The notes under the pieces are model-generated. The model was given only the letters and a program-made list of their open reading frames with translations. It did no database searches and was not told the DNA's origin. A stretch of 64,000 bases of DNA from Symbiodinium kawagutii (lineage: Eukaryota > Sar > Dinophyceae > Suessiales > Symbiodiniaceae), in NCBI GenBank assembly GCA_009767595.1, contig VSDK01007127.1, forward strand, positions 262,318 through 326,317, read 5' to 3'. Positions within the stretch are counted from its first letter, which is position 1, and the number at the start of each line of letters is the position of its first letter. The position numbers were made by a program, and so were the translations under genes. Below are positions 29,049-39,712 of the stretch, piece after piece.

Positions 29049-29058
29049 CTTGTAACAT
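28815..29058 (-). CDS. Polyglutamine exon
   Basis: The minus frame reads LQEQ, then about 23 glutamines broken by histidines (28976-29048), then KIKKSRTASRQPRETTAEEE and a helix AAAEEAELQRDLDQAASLAG. A GC donor (GACCAG|GCAGCG) lies near 28829. The triplet run CTG/TTG is expansion-prone. The other two frames give poly-Leu/Cys or poly-Ser/Ala and are less likely. Placed after the J-domain exon on the same strand. Confidence 0.5.
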
Positions 29059-29164
29059 GGCTTTTCCGATAGGGGACCCAAGTCAGCCAAGCAGTCAGTT
29101 TCAGTTCACTTAAGTATCAACATGAAGTCTTGTTGTCCCGTCACCAACAGCCACCATCACTGAC

Positions 29165-29248
29165 CATGAATGAATCGCTCTCAGCCCTTGGGGCAACTCC
29201 ACCGGCACCTCGACTTCCAGCAGCTTCAACTGGCTCTGCCGTTCGATC
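29165..29248 (-). CDS. Unidentified exon
   Basis: Strong acceptor TTTCCGCAG|G. It encodes IERQSQLKLLEVEVPVELPQ, then GLRAIHSW, before a GTCAGT donor. The acidic plus-strand frame here (ending EEDDDDGDG) is a shadow. Confidence 0.5.
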
Positions 29249-29893
29249 CTGCGGAAACGAAAACGCTGTTAATGGCTCTGAGCTTTGGGGCGCAGTGACC
29301 ATGATGACGATGACCAAGGAGGAGGATGACGATGATGGAGATGGGTGATGCTTGTGAGCCTTTTCAATGATTGTACGGCCTTACGGCATGTGCCTTCGTG
29401 ACCTGCAAATATGGTAAAGCAATGCGCAACCACTTTTCAGATTACCGGGCTCGGCTTATCCAAAGGTCTTCGGCTTTCAGGCCGTGGGGTTACGTGTGAG
29501 GCTTTGTGGTCAAAAACCATCCAGGGTTAAAGATGGGGCGCGGTTGTATGGGCCCATGTCATGGAGGTTGTGTGGGTGTGTCTGTTGTAGGCGCAGCTCT
29601 CCTTGCTCGCTCTGCTTGCGCCACTGCCTGCCAGGCTACGACACAGCTTCGCTTTCTGAGTGCCAACAGCGCAGCGAAGTGCATCCATCACTTCCACAAT
29701 GTCGTTACATTCACAGCATCCAGTATGAATGGCCTATGATCACCCACTAGCTGTGCAAACCAAAATTCATTCATGCTGATATTGGGTGTTATTAGCTGTT
29801 GGTGCATCCACCATGACTAGGCTGAAAAATGGATGCGTTGAACAAAAATGCCATGTGTGATTGACTCTGCCATACCATTTTGACTGGTTTCAC

Positions 29894-29939
29894 CACATTC
29901 AGCGCGCGCCTTTTTGAGGTCCTCCGCCAATCTCTGCGC
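29894..29939 (-). CDS. Unidentified charged exon
   Basis: Acceptor ATTTCCAG|G. It encodes AQRLAEDLKKARAEC before donor AATGTG|GTGAAA. The frame continues open, so a later donor is possible. Confidence 0.45.
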
Positions 29940-30741
29940 CTGGAAATTGCGGGGCGAGCCATCGACTCTGCATGTTCCAGCAATGAGCCAATTACACTCT
30001 GGTAAACTAACCTGGTTGCGTGGAAAATCCACCAATTATAGGGGCTGTCACTATTAAAAAAGGGAGGTGATTTTCAGTTTCTGCGCTAATTTGCCAGAAT
30101 TTGATCAAGTTGGTGCAGGAACCAAATACAAAGCTTCACATGTGTATATGCACCAGCTAGGAATACAGCCTCTAAGCATCTCTAAGCCATATGAAGAATA
30201 GCATTGCTCCAACCAACGTGTGGATAAATTACCGGGAAAGCCAATCATCAAAATCTCATTTGGGAATCCCAGCAAATATTACAGAATGGTTGATACCCTT
30301 TACCCTGTACTCCTAGTGAACATCCCATAAATGCCATGGTTTTTCGTCCACTCCTACTGTGTGGAGCAACTGCCTCTGGCTTCCAGCCGCTCCCCGGCTG
30401 CTGCGGCTTTTCTACACTGTGTCTTTGCACAGCCGAAGCATCTTCAAGCAATACTCAAACCTCAGCTTGTCAGCCAATGAGAACAAGAAAAAACATCTGA
30501 CTGCAAGGGACTACCTAAAGAAATGTGCATCGCGAGTCCGGGTGCAGGGAAGGCGGCCCATCAAGGGCAAAGTAATAAGAAGGCATATGCAGCATGAACG
30601 CAAGGCTGATATTGCAAGCAAAAACTGCACACTACATAAAAACCTCTGACTCTCCACCTTGAAACTGTTGAGGTGACTATTTTTTCGGCGGACAAAGGTT
30701 TACAATAAACCAACTTGATGTTGCCACGCCATCTGCCTCAC

Positions 30742-30810
30742 CAAGCAGCACTGGCCGGACGTCTTCTTCCTTCCCCGGGTTTTGGTCAGGATGGTTCTCA
30801 CGCACAAGTC
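30742..30810 (-). CDS. J-domain (DnaJ-like) exon with HPD motif
   Basis: A 69-bp exon, phase 1 to 1, with acceptor TTCTGAG|G and strong donor CTGCTTG|GTGAGG. It encodes LVRENHPDQNPGKEEDVRPV. HPD followed by x-N-P-G is the catalytic loop of J-domains, which stimulate Hsp70 ATPase. Helices I, II and most of III must lie in other exons. The long plus frame over this region is a shadow. Confidence 0.55.
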
Positions 30811-30903
30811 CTCAGAAAGCCATCAAAACAGGTTGTCAAGCATCGTCAGGTATCCAGGGTTGGTCATGGGCAAAGGACATGGAACACAACAATTCATAAT
30901 ATG

Positions 30904-31018
30904 GGTTTGTCCAATAATCATGTACGCCCAAAACTGATGGGTGTCCCTAAATTATCAAAATACATAACCGCTATGAACTTCTGGATGGTTAGGAGGTACC
31001 ACCATTTGTGGACAAACC
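30904..31018 (+). repeat. Inverted-repeat element, family C, copy 2
   Basis: A 115-bp element that starts GGTTTGTCCA and ends TGGACAAACC, a perfect 10-bp terminal inverted repeat. It occupies half of the predicted 236-bp intron 30811-31046. Confidence 0.65.
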
Positions 31019-31046
31019 TAGATTCAGCACGACGAATCCCTCACAC

Positions 31047-31130
31047 CTTCAACCCTAAACCCCAGTGCAATCGCTGGGCATTCCCACGGAACAGCAGCTT
31101 CTTGCGGCCCTGAGGATCTGCACTGTTGTC
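31047..31130 (-). CDS. Unidentified exon upstream of the J-domain exon
   Basis: Exactly 84 bp (28 codons, phase 0) between acceptor GGCTGAG|G and donor TTGAAG|GTGTGA. It encodes DNSADPQGRKKLLFRGNAQR, then LHWGLGLK. The exit phase does not match 30742-30810, so an intervening exon or separate gene is likely. Confidence 0.5.
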
Positions 31131-31674
31131 CTCAGCCAGGATCAAAGATAGCCATGGTGGGGCCATTGGTCATGATCAGTAGCTAAGGGAGTGCATCATC
31201 ACTCAACCAAGCAGCCAAGCAGCCAAGCAACCATTGTTTGGATTGGGTTTGTCCAAGAATGGTTCATACCCTCATTACCCTGGAGTCATTGACAAGCCTG
31301 AGAATGCGCACGTCGAGTTGCTGGGCTATGCTGGGCACTACATGCTCCTACTATCTCCTACTGTTGGGCAGCAGCTATGTCTGGAAAGAACATATTCGGA
31401 TGTGTTGGCCATCGATTGCGTGAGACCCGTTTGAATCATTGAATCGTTGTTGGTTGCCCATATAGCCGTATTTTTACGACCGACTGTTGTCCCCACCCAG
31501 GTTATTGCTATTCTGTTGGATAGGGGACTCTAGGTTCTCGAGCCTGGGGTCACATATTTCCACACATTTCGTCCACGCTTCCACCACCCAAGCAATGCAT
31601 TTGCCAATGCTTCGTTGAACCACGCCTTCCCAAGCCAACCTTATCGTTCGATGGTCACCCCATTCCCAAGTCAC

Positions 31675-31835
31675 CTGAGTGGTGACCGTCCTGTTGCCAC
31701 CATGATTCGTGCCCTGGGGTGTTGCAACCAGCTCCTGAGCTGCCAAGACTCTGCACGGATCAGTTCCTTTTGGATCTCGCGGATGCGCAGAGTGGCGCCC
31801 ATGTCGCCAGACACATACCTTGGCACGGCACGCGT
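31675..31835 (-). CDS. Unidentified exon
   Basis: A 161-bp exon with acceptor CTTGCAG|A and donor ACTCAG|GTGACT. It encodes RAVPRYVSGDMGATLRIREI, then QKELIRAESWQLRSWLQ, basic and helical. An overlapping 90-codon frame on the same strand is also coding-like, so the register is not certain. Confidence 0.5.
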
Positions 31836-32339
31836 CTGCAAGCTGAAGGGTTCCTCAACAACTATAGCATGTTTTTTGGCTGGGGGTGTTAGCATATCAT
31901 GTTGCGTATAATTGCCGTTTATGCCACTTGAAAACGATCGGAACAAGCAATAATTCTGAACGTGGACCATTCTTGTGGACAACCGTATGTACAGCTGTTG
32001 GGGAAAGCTGTGTTGAATGGCTATAGATTGTTGCCATCCGCATCCCAAGACCGCACTAGAAGACTCCTAGTTGAAAACTGGCACGCAAACAATCCAAACC
32101 TGACAGAGCGAGAAACCAAAAATTGGGGATGAATCATACACAACGAATCCTGGTATCTCTTAATTTTTTTGTTTTTTTCTCATTGGATGGCGACAAGTGC
32201 TCAGTCAACCTCGTTGGGGACCGAGGGTGAAATGGCTTACGTGCCTCTTAATTCTATATAAGTCTCACTATCAGCCTCACTACCAACAAATAACAAGCAG
32301 TCCATCCACCCAACTGAATGTAGCCAAGGTGAGTGATGC

Positions 32340-32471
32340 CGTCCTACCATGACTTCCCCATCTGACTTTCCTGCTCGCTGTGAAAACGAACCAAACAGCC
32401 ACCATCCCGAGGCGCTCGAGTTGATCGTTGACGCTTCCAAACTCGTCATCGTCCTGATACACGCCAAGCAG
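32340..32471 (-). CDS. Unidentified exon
   Basis: Acceptor ATCCAG|C at 32471. It encodes LGVYQDDDEFGSVNDQLERL, then GMVAVWFVFTASRK. A GTCAGA donor lies near 32361. Confidence 0.45.
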
Positions 32472-32615
32472 CTGGATTTTTAGCAGCCAGTTTTTCCCGT
32501 TTTTCCCGCAAAAAGCATCACCAAGTGAAGCAAAACAGATTTAAAATCCTCTAGAACTCTAGCGCTCTCCTCATAATACAATGTCAACTTTGTGGCGGCA
32601 TCGACCACAGCTTCT

Positions 32616-32705
32616 CTGCTTGGTGGTTTCAACTTCAACCCCTCTGAAAAATGTGTTAAAGTCGTTGACGAAAATGAAGTGTGCCAGTCAAACCACCAAC
32701 CAGCA
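32616..32705 (+). repeat. MITE-like element, family A, short copy
   Basis: A 90-bp element bounded by CTGCTTGGTGGTTT and AAACCACCAACCAG, an inverted repeat matching at 13 of 14 positions. The interior CAACCCCTCTGAAAAA resembles the copies at 1623 and 9589. Confidence 0.7.
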
Positions 32706-32833
32706 GTTGTTAAACCAATATTGTTGTTTATCGCCCCCCTATTTTACAAATGAGTAAACAAGCACCAATGAAACCATTGATTTTCTGACGCTTTCCTCTC
32801 GGAAGTCTTCATCATCGTCGTGAAAGTGGACAC

Positions 32834-32897
32834 CTGGTGCAGGTCGCAGAGCGTTTCCGCATTTCGGTGAACCCCTGGTGGCCCCCAAGATGCAGGG
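32834..32897 (-). CDS. Candidate short exon
   Basis: Between acceptor GGTTCAG|C and donor CACCAG|GTGTCC. Two frames are open: ALHLGGHQGFTEMRKRSATC and PCILGATRGSPKCGNALRPA. Only the splice signals recommend it. Confidence 0.35.
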
Positions 32898-33540
32898 CTG
32901 AACCATCGTTGATGATGATGCATGACGTTTCATCATGGCATATCATGGCTAATGAATGCTAATGAATCGAATGAATAGTGGTTATGGTTGATGATGGTTG
33001 GTGTTGGTGGATGATGGTTGATGATCCTTCTCAATGGGTTTCCTTACCGAAAAAAATCACGGACCTAACCAAAACAAAAGTTTAAAGTTTAGACAAGTTT
33101 AGACACTCGAGGAGTTAGTGGTGGTTCACGCTCATGACAATAACAGGTTTCTTGTGTTCTAAAGTCTTCACGCTGCCTGGGATGGTAACATCACCCCCAT
33201 GACCCATGCTAAAAGGATTATTAGCCAGTGGTATAACCGCTGATAGGTCAAGACATCTCGACAACTGCAATCAACATAAGATATGAGTACCCTCCTGCTA
33301 CCTTGCTGGCTAAAATCTGGTAGCAATTTCTAGCCGAGTGATTTGATTCTTTGTGGGATCACTGAGTGATGGCAACATGCAGTCAGGAAACCATCACATG
33401 GTCAAAAACGAACCAATGAGCAATGTCAAACCTCAGTCATTGCCAAAAGGTTTCCGAAAAGGCTGATGCTTCGATGTCTTGGACTTACATCGACTTCTCT
33501 CTCATGACTTGCAGTGAGAACAGTCATGAACAATCTTATC

Positions 33541-33616
33541 ATTTAAAGATCCACTAATCAATTTTCATAAATCTAAGATCCACTAGATTCATTTAAAGAT
33601 CCACTAATCAATTTTC
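33541..33616 (+). repeat. 26-bp direct duplication at 50-bp spacing
   Basis: ATTTAAAGATCCACTAATCA plus ATTTTC occurs at 33541-33566 and 33591-33616, separated by 24 bp containing a partial third copy (AAGATCCACTAG). No coding content. Confidence 0.85.
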
Positions 33617-33692
33617 CGGATCTAAACCTCAAAGAATCGACAGTTCATAGCTAGGCACAGCCGACAGTTGATAGCTAAGCACAGCTAGGCAC

Positions 33693-33810
33693 CGCTCGGC
33701 ACCGCTCCGGTGGCTTCGATCGCCTTGGGCTCCCGACCCACCACCCGAGGATCTTTGGGAAGAGAGAAGTCGCCTGAGCCGCCGAGACCCGCCTGACCCC
33801 ATCGACGCAG
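33693..33810 (-). CDS. Unidentified exon
   Basis: Acceptor GTGCCCAG|C. It encodes LRRWGQAGLGGSGDFSLPKD, then PRVVGREPKAIEATGAVPSG, before a GTGCCT donor (an alternative GTGCCG donor lies 10 bp earlier). Confidence 0.5.
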
Positions 33811-33945
33811 CTGGGCACAAGTTGAGTGATCCATATTGGAGATGTCAACAGACATGGACATGTGAACTTAGATCTGATATCTGTACTCTATATCTGATCT
33901 ATGTTAGTATATGTTACTCATTCTAATTCTAGAGCGTGTCCTTTC

Positions 33946-34096
33946 CTGGATCTGCGAAGGTCCATCTGACTTGCATCTGGCAGTCGCTCAACGAACAAAT
34001 TCATGCCAATCCGGTCTGATGACAGGTCAGTCGTCATCAATTGTAACTCACACCCACGCAGTCCCAACCATTGACTACGGCTCCTCCGAGTCACTT
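33946..34096 (-). CDS. Unidentified exon with possible GA donor
   Basis: Acceptor CTTTGCAG|A. It encodes VTRRSRSQWLGLRGCELQLM, then FVERLPDASQMDLRRSRK. No GT donor follows in frame; GA (ATCCAG|GAAAGG) fits best. Confidence 0.5.
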
Positions 34097-34256
34097 CTGC
34101 AAAGGTATTCGTAACAACCCCACAAGAACCAGAAAGAAGCGCTTGCCTCCCAAACAACAACCATCTTCAAACAAACCCTAATTCTTAACAACCCCAAGCA
34201 ACATCAAGCAGAACCGTTTCCTTCACGCAGGGAACCACCACCGCTGCCTTGGTCAC

Positions 34257-34361
34257 CAAGCCCAGCGGCTGGGACTCGCTGGATCAAAGAGATACGCCAC
34301 GTCGCGCAGGATTTCGGAGGCTGAGAACAGCAGCAGCTCCGCGCGTTCTCGGTGCGGATAC
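34257..34361 (-). CDS. Unidentified exon
   Basis: A 105-bp exon with acceptor CTGCGAG|G and donor GGCTTG|GTGACC. It encodes YPHRERAELLLFSASEILRD, then VAYLFDPASPSRW. Confidence 0.55.
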
Positions 34362-34716
34362 CTCGCAGCTGGTGGCAGCCTGGTGGCTGGTCGCTGTTTC
34401 GGCTGCCCATCAGGGGGCTGGGCCCCCATCCTTGCGGGTGGTTGGTTGGATGATTTGGGTGAGGCTTCCAAGTACAGTTTCTGAAAGACTGGGTAGTGAC
34501 ACCCCAACAAGTTTGATGCGAAAGTCCGATAGCATAGCATTGAGCATGGTTTCATGAGAGTCTTTTTGAAAATGGATGCAAAAACTTTATTCCTCTACCA
34601 AGCTGGTTACTGGTAGCATCATGTCAGCATCATATCCAATGTCACAGCTCACACGAACCTCGGCCACGGCCACAGAACAGTCACCAATGACACCAATACC
34701 CCACCGTGCCAGCTAC

Positions 34717-34758
34717 GGCAAGATGCTGGATCTGTTCATCGATCGCATCCATGGCCAC
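34717..34758 (-). CDS. Micro-exon (14 codons)
   Basis: Acceptor ATCGCTAG|G, donor CTTGCC|GTAGCT, phase 0 to 0. It encodes VAMDAIDEQIQHLA. In phase with the exon at 35172. Confidence 0.4.
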
Positions 34759-35171
34759 CTAGCGATACAGGTAGCGAGTCGTGGGGTTCCAAATCGCTCC
34801 AAGGTGGGCCCCGGGCAGTTGGAAGTCGAATAAGTTCCCCCCCTATGACTGGTAGGAATCACTCCAGCTGAGGTAGTTGTAAGTCAACTTGTTAAGTGGT
34901 TGGGACTTGTAGTTGATGCCAGCTGGGGTTCCAGATAGTGTTGAGTTAGTCGACCCAGCCGGTTGAGAATTACTTCGCCATACCTGGAATGGCTGGGATG
35001 GCTGATGGATATACCATACACCCATGGTTCATGGATCGATTTATCCGACAGCATTCATTTCCAAGTCCCACTTGGAGCCATTAACAAATCGGAAAAAACA
35101 AACTCATGGTTCAAGGACAACCCCATCTTTCAAATCTTTCAAGCCACCACCGAGCCAACCGCGCGTCCCAC

Positions 35172-35287
35172 CTCCAGGCCACTTGCGAGTCGCTCCAAGG
35201 ATGTCCCTGGATCGTTTCCACCGGCGCCGCCCGTGGCGCTCACCAGGAGGAAGTCGATGAGGTTTTGGAAACCTGCGCAGCTGGGGC
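35172..35287 (-). CDS. Unidentified exon
   Basis: A 116-bp exon with acceptor CTTCCAG|G and donor CTGGAG|GTGGGA. It encodes PSCAGFQNLIDFLLVSATGG, then AGGNDPGTSLERLASGLE. The entry phase completes a codon with the exit of 35903-35999. Confidence 0.6.
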
Positions 35288-35388
35288 CTGGAAGTTGACG
35301 TCAACAGCCAGCCATGATGGCGCCATGACACCAGCTGCACCTAAATCTCTTCAGCTGTCCTGGTTCCCAACTGTCCCCAGTAGCTGGT

Positions 35389-35760
35389 TTATGAACATAG
35401 CCCGCTTTGTTTCATGTTTTTTCTGGGGCTCGCATGAGCCCACAAATAGTACAAAACATGGTCAATGTTCAGGTATAACCTGAGGTGATGATCTGTGACG
35501 ATCTCAGATCCTTGACCCTTGGTGTCAGCTTCAAGTATGATGAGGCCATTAGTCAGGTCCATTGTCATCCCAAAAACCCAGCAAGCACCTTCACATTTAA
35601 GATTGTGACTTGCCTTTCGATTGAAGACAGACCCCTGTGCAATTCTCACTGCGTCGGCGTTGCAACAAGTTGGAAACCAACTTGATCTCACAAATACGTC
35701 ATCTACACCGTTTCTTCTGAACAGAATGGTGACAACTTGTGCCTCGAAAGTCCTTGCCAA
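35389..35760 (-). CDS. Long open frame, unidentified
   Basis: 123 codons without a stop (MARTFEAQVVTILFRRNG at the start, CWVFGMTMDLTNGLIILEA in the middle). Composition is plausible, but it lies between two phase-linked exons and would need to be an alternative exon or intronic chance frame. A TAAGTGAGCCCCTTCCTAAG duplication lies just upstream (35767-35787 and 35803-35823). Confidence 0.25.
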   Translation of the reverse strand: MARTFEAQVVTILFRRNGVDDVFVRSSWFPTCCNADAVRIAQGSVFNRKASHNLKCEGACWVFGMTMDLTNGLIILEADTKGQGSEIVTDHHLRLYLNIDHVLYYLWAHASPRKNMKQSGLCS

Positions 35761-35902
35761 AGTGACTAAGTGAGCCCCTTCCTAAGGAGTGACTAATTAC
35801 TGTAAGTGAGCCCCTTCCTAAGGGTCCTAAGGTTCCTAACCTTAGCCTAAGGGGGTGGGGATGTTCATGGAGCTCTCCAGGTGTCGCGACGCGACGACCC
35901 AC

Positions 35903-35999
35903 CTTGGCTGGGCCAATATTCCTGACTCGTCTCAGCCGCTCGCTCCAGGTGATGGACAGCAGAGTGCATTTTCGCATCCAACAAAGCAGCACCCGCATC
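35903..35999 (-). CDS. Unidentified exon
   Basis: A 97-bp exon with acceptor TTTGCCAG|G and donor AGCCAAG|GTGGGT. It encodes DAGAALLDAKMHSAVHHLER, then AAETSQEYWPSQ. First of three phase-linked exons (35903, 35172, 34717). Confidence 0.6.
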
Positions 36000-36019
36000 C
36001 TGGCAAAGGCAGTATGGCC

Positions 36020-37980
36020 CTTCACCCGGCAGCGATGGGCTTTCCACACTATATCTACAAGAGAACGCCCAGCTAAGGTTCCGAAACGCCCGTCTTTGGT
36101 TGACCAATGTTGACCGTCTTTATCTTGAACCAGATCCTTGTGAAGATGGATTCGAAGCTGCATTCTGGAGGCTAGACACCAGCCATACGAATGGCAGCCC
36201 ACCAGCACTCCTGCAGTGCAGAACCGCCAAGCTGCAGAATGGTAGGAAGATGAGACCTGAACCAATTGAGAACGGTTGATACTTCGTGAGGCTTGGAAAG
36301 AGCTTCGTGCAGTGCATCTTCCTATACAAATTGAGAAGCCACTTCAGACCAGCCACTTCAGACCCTTGCAGGGGTTCTCTCCAAATCTTCATCGTCGCTC
36401 GTGATGGCATCACCACTCCGGGGGGCCGTGTAGCCGTTGCCAGCAAAACTCACCGCAGTGGTTCTATTCTTCTTGGGCGGAAGCTACTGCTTGTTGAGGA
36501 TGCCCGGATAATAACCATCAGATCAACCCAAGACTCACAAGATCTTCAATCTTGCTCCACCATGTTTCACCCGCAACAATCCGCTGATGGTCATCAGCTA
36601 TCAGCGCATTCAATACTGAACTATACTGAACAGCAACAATAGAAACTACATCCCATTTCCATCAGAAACAGTGCGCCTGCATAAGGATCACCACAAATAT
36701 GCCAATCATCACAGCATGTAACCCCCTGCTCATCCCCGCTCTACACCACACCAGGCCACGTCGTGGACGCTGCTGTCGCAGCTGGCCCGTTCACATTCAC
36801 CGCACTGATCTCACCGCGGAGAACACTGCTGGAGGCCAGCGACATGTCGCGACCGGCGCGCCAAAGCTCGCAACCTGGTTGCAGCAGAGCTCCGAAAGAC
36901 GTGGGAAGCCAACAGCAGTGGTGCCCTAGGCGCTAGGCTATACACAAAAGGATGCTTCCAAAATGCCAACTTGGTTAGACACTACATGCACTTTCTTTAG
37001 TGCAGCAGCATTTGGATGGTAGTGGGTCAACCCTACATGGAAACATGTTCAAAATCAAAAGAGCAATCCCTGCACCACCTGGAACAAATCTGACACACTG
37101 GCTGTCTGCAGCAAAATGCATCTAGAAATGTAAATCATACATGCACAACATCGGGGCATAGTGCATACAACCACGTATAAAAATCACTTCAGGTCATGGA
37201 GGATCTCCTGATAGTCTTATCAAAGAAAATTGTACCGGCTCCCAGCACCCCTGGTACCCCAAACCCATCCCAAGAATGATGGCATTTCACCCAGCCCTTT
37301 GATTGTAGGTCACCAGCGGCATGGCAAGATTATGTCAAATGGGTGCTTTGCTAACATAAAATCATGCATACTTGGGGCAGTTGGGGACACACCATCATGG
37401 TTGGAGCTGTAGAAAGAAACCGTGCAAACAAACCAGCTCAAGGTTGGGTGAGCTGGAATCACGGAAAGGAAACCTTCCACAAATCCACAGCATTCCACAA
37501 CAACTAACCGAACATCTCTCGTTTTTGTTGAAGGGGAAAAACCTATAAACCCTGCACAACAACGGAAAGGAAATGGGGGTACACCACAGTCATGCTTCGG
37601 AAGTGCTGGCTGCGACCATGGGAGCGCTTCAAAGCGAACCGGTGATTTTCCGAGGCCACGCAAGTGGTCATAAGCTGGCATACGTTGCTATATGATGTTC
37701 ACTATGCACGAACAGTCTTGGGTGGTCTGGCACCCTGTTTGACCGGCAAAACAATAACTTGCTTCCGCATCATTCATCACTGCACCACCATGCTACAGAA
37801 TGCAGCCTGACTCATGTGCAAAGAGCAATTCCCGTCACTTCAGCCATGTCAAACCCCATGAGTTGATCCAACTGGGATCACTCTATCCATCTCTGCCCTT
37901 TCTGCCTGGATAAATCTGACATACAAACCCGGAAGCTAAAAATCACCAGTTAAAAGTAAACCATTATAAATGGTTGATTT
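36020..37980. other. Ambiguous stretch, no assigned exon
   Basis: Minus frames of coding-like composition occur at 36340-36440 (TAPRSGDAITSDDEDLER), 36740-36880 (an acceptor CAACCAG|G and donor CCGCG|GTGAGA) and 37310-37681 (123 codons). The opposite strand is also open in places. Boundaries are not convincing enough for separate entries. Confidence 0.3.
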
Positions 37981-37991
37981 TGTATTTCCAG

Positions 37992-38163
37992 GTTAGTTTG
38001 CCAAAGGTCAAATCTGACAACATCACCGCAACTGGGTCTTCGCCGTTTCTCCAGGCAACCCAGCGCCCACATTCTTCGCTCTGCTGGCGATCTAGGAGTC
38101 CTCCTGCGTTTACGCCCAGGGCGCTCCACCTGCCAAGGCGCAGCCTGGTGCACCTCCAAACTG
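37992..38163 (+). CDS. Unidentified plus-strand exon
   Basis: Bounded by a strong acceptor (GTATTTCCAG|G) and a strong donor (AAACTG|GTGAGT). The frame consistent with the next exon encodes LVCQRSNLTTSPQLGLRRFS and ends CQGAAWCTSKL. The minus strand is also open here but lacks comparable signals. Confidence 0.5.
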
Positions 38164-38977
38164 GTGAGTTTCCCAGCTAAACTGAGGGAAGTTTGGAGGG
38201 ATGACTGGGAGTATGCGATCTTTTTTCACTGACTTTTTGAGGCCCTGATATTTGGTGGAGTCCCGAAAAGTCTTCAAGAATCAGGATATCAAGTGTCGGC
38301 CACGCCCAGTCGTCAAATTGTCAGGCAAACGTCAGTTCGATCAGTTGCGAGGTTGCTCCGCTGGCTTGCTTTGCCCGCGATTTGATGTGATTTCGATACC
38401 CGACTTTGACAAAATGAAATAGGTCAGGTCAGGTAGCAAAAATACTCTTGGAATACAGTCAGAAGCATTGAAAAAAAAAAACAACTGACCCTCCAGAGTT
38501 TGAAGAATCATTTCCCCTCGCCATTTGCTAAGCCTAGGCTTAGATGAGGATCGTCGCGCAGCCTTGCCTTGGCCTCCAAAGAGTCGGGCGTGCTCACGCT
38601 GGGAGCTAGGGCAAGTCCCCACCTGGCATCTGGTAACGCGCCCTATCCTTCCACTTGCCTCTACACTTAGTGACTTTGTAATCGGGGAACCACAAGTAGG
38701 ATGGTTACTGTACCTAGTAGATAAGTAAATGGAAGGGTAGGGGTAAACATAGCCAAACTGTATTGGCAAAAGAGAAGTACCAGTTTGTGAAAAGACTTGT
38801 AGCATCGCATTGGGCAGCAAGAGCATACTGCAACATGACAACCCTCATTTGTGGCCAAATTGCTGTGTTTATCCCAAAATGTTCTCTGAGGGTCTTGCCT
38901 GCCTAGCTGGTCCTGCTCTCCAGATTCTAGATGCTTAGCAACTGCAACATGCGAAAATCTTTGCTGGAATGCCTTAC

Positions 38978-39052
38978 CAAGAGTGTCACGTCTGCTTTCT
39001 ACCCAGAGCTCGGCGGTCTCAGGAACCATGATTTGCTTCAAACTTTCCCCGC
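38978..39052 (-). CDS. Unidentified minus-strand exon
   Basis: 75 bp between acceptor GGAGAG|G and strong donor CTCTTG|GTAAGG. It encodes ESLKQIMVPETAELWVESRR. It conflicts with a plus-strand gene spanning 38-40 kb unless the genes are nested or one call is wrong. Confidence 0.45.
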
Positions 39053-39712
39053 CTCTCCAGCAAGCAGCACGCAAAAAAGAAGGAACATGCCTAAGACATT
39101 CAACCTATTTCTAGGCTGAGCACTCACAAGTGAAAAAAAACTCACTCAAATGATCGCAAAACATGCAAGATTCATGTATCATCTGGCGGGCCATCACCAA
39201 GTGTGCAGGAGCAAAACAAAACCCAGAAAGAAAATGGTGAAGGAAAAAAATCAGGAAGCATAGCCAAAACTTGTGAAAAGCCGACTCTTGTGCAGTCCCC
39301 TTTCCCCGCCACCTCTTAATCATGGTTGATGGTGGCAATTTTGGTCCCTTGAAAAAACAACTAGTCGTTGCATATTATTGGGGGATACAAAATATAATAA
39401 TAATAATATATATATATATATATTTGGGGGCCACCTGCAATCCCAATGAACTACACCGTGACGAGATCCACAGTTTCCCTTCGTCGAGTTACAAGCAGCG
39501 CAGCACCGCGCATGCCGCGATGGAAGAGCCATGGCATAGCGAAACGGACTCACGATGACTCACGGGGGTGGGTTTCCACTTCTCGCGTGGGCTTTCTGAA
39601 TGGCAGCCGATGATACACAGCTAAACACCTGGCAAAACCAACTTCTTTGCGTGGTAAATCCACCGTTGGTATAGTGTAGCTGAAAAAACTTGTGATTCAG
39701 TTTAGCTTCCAG

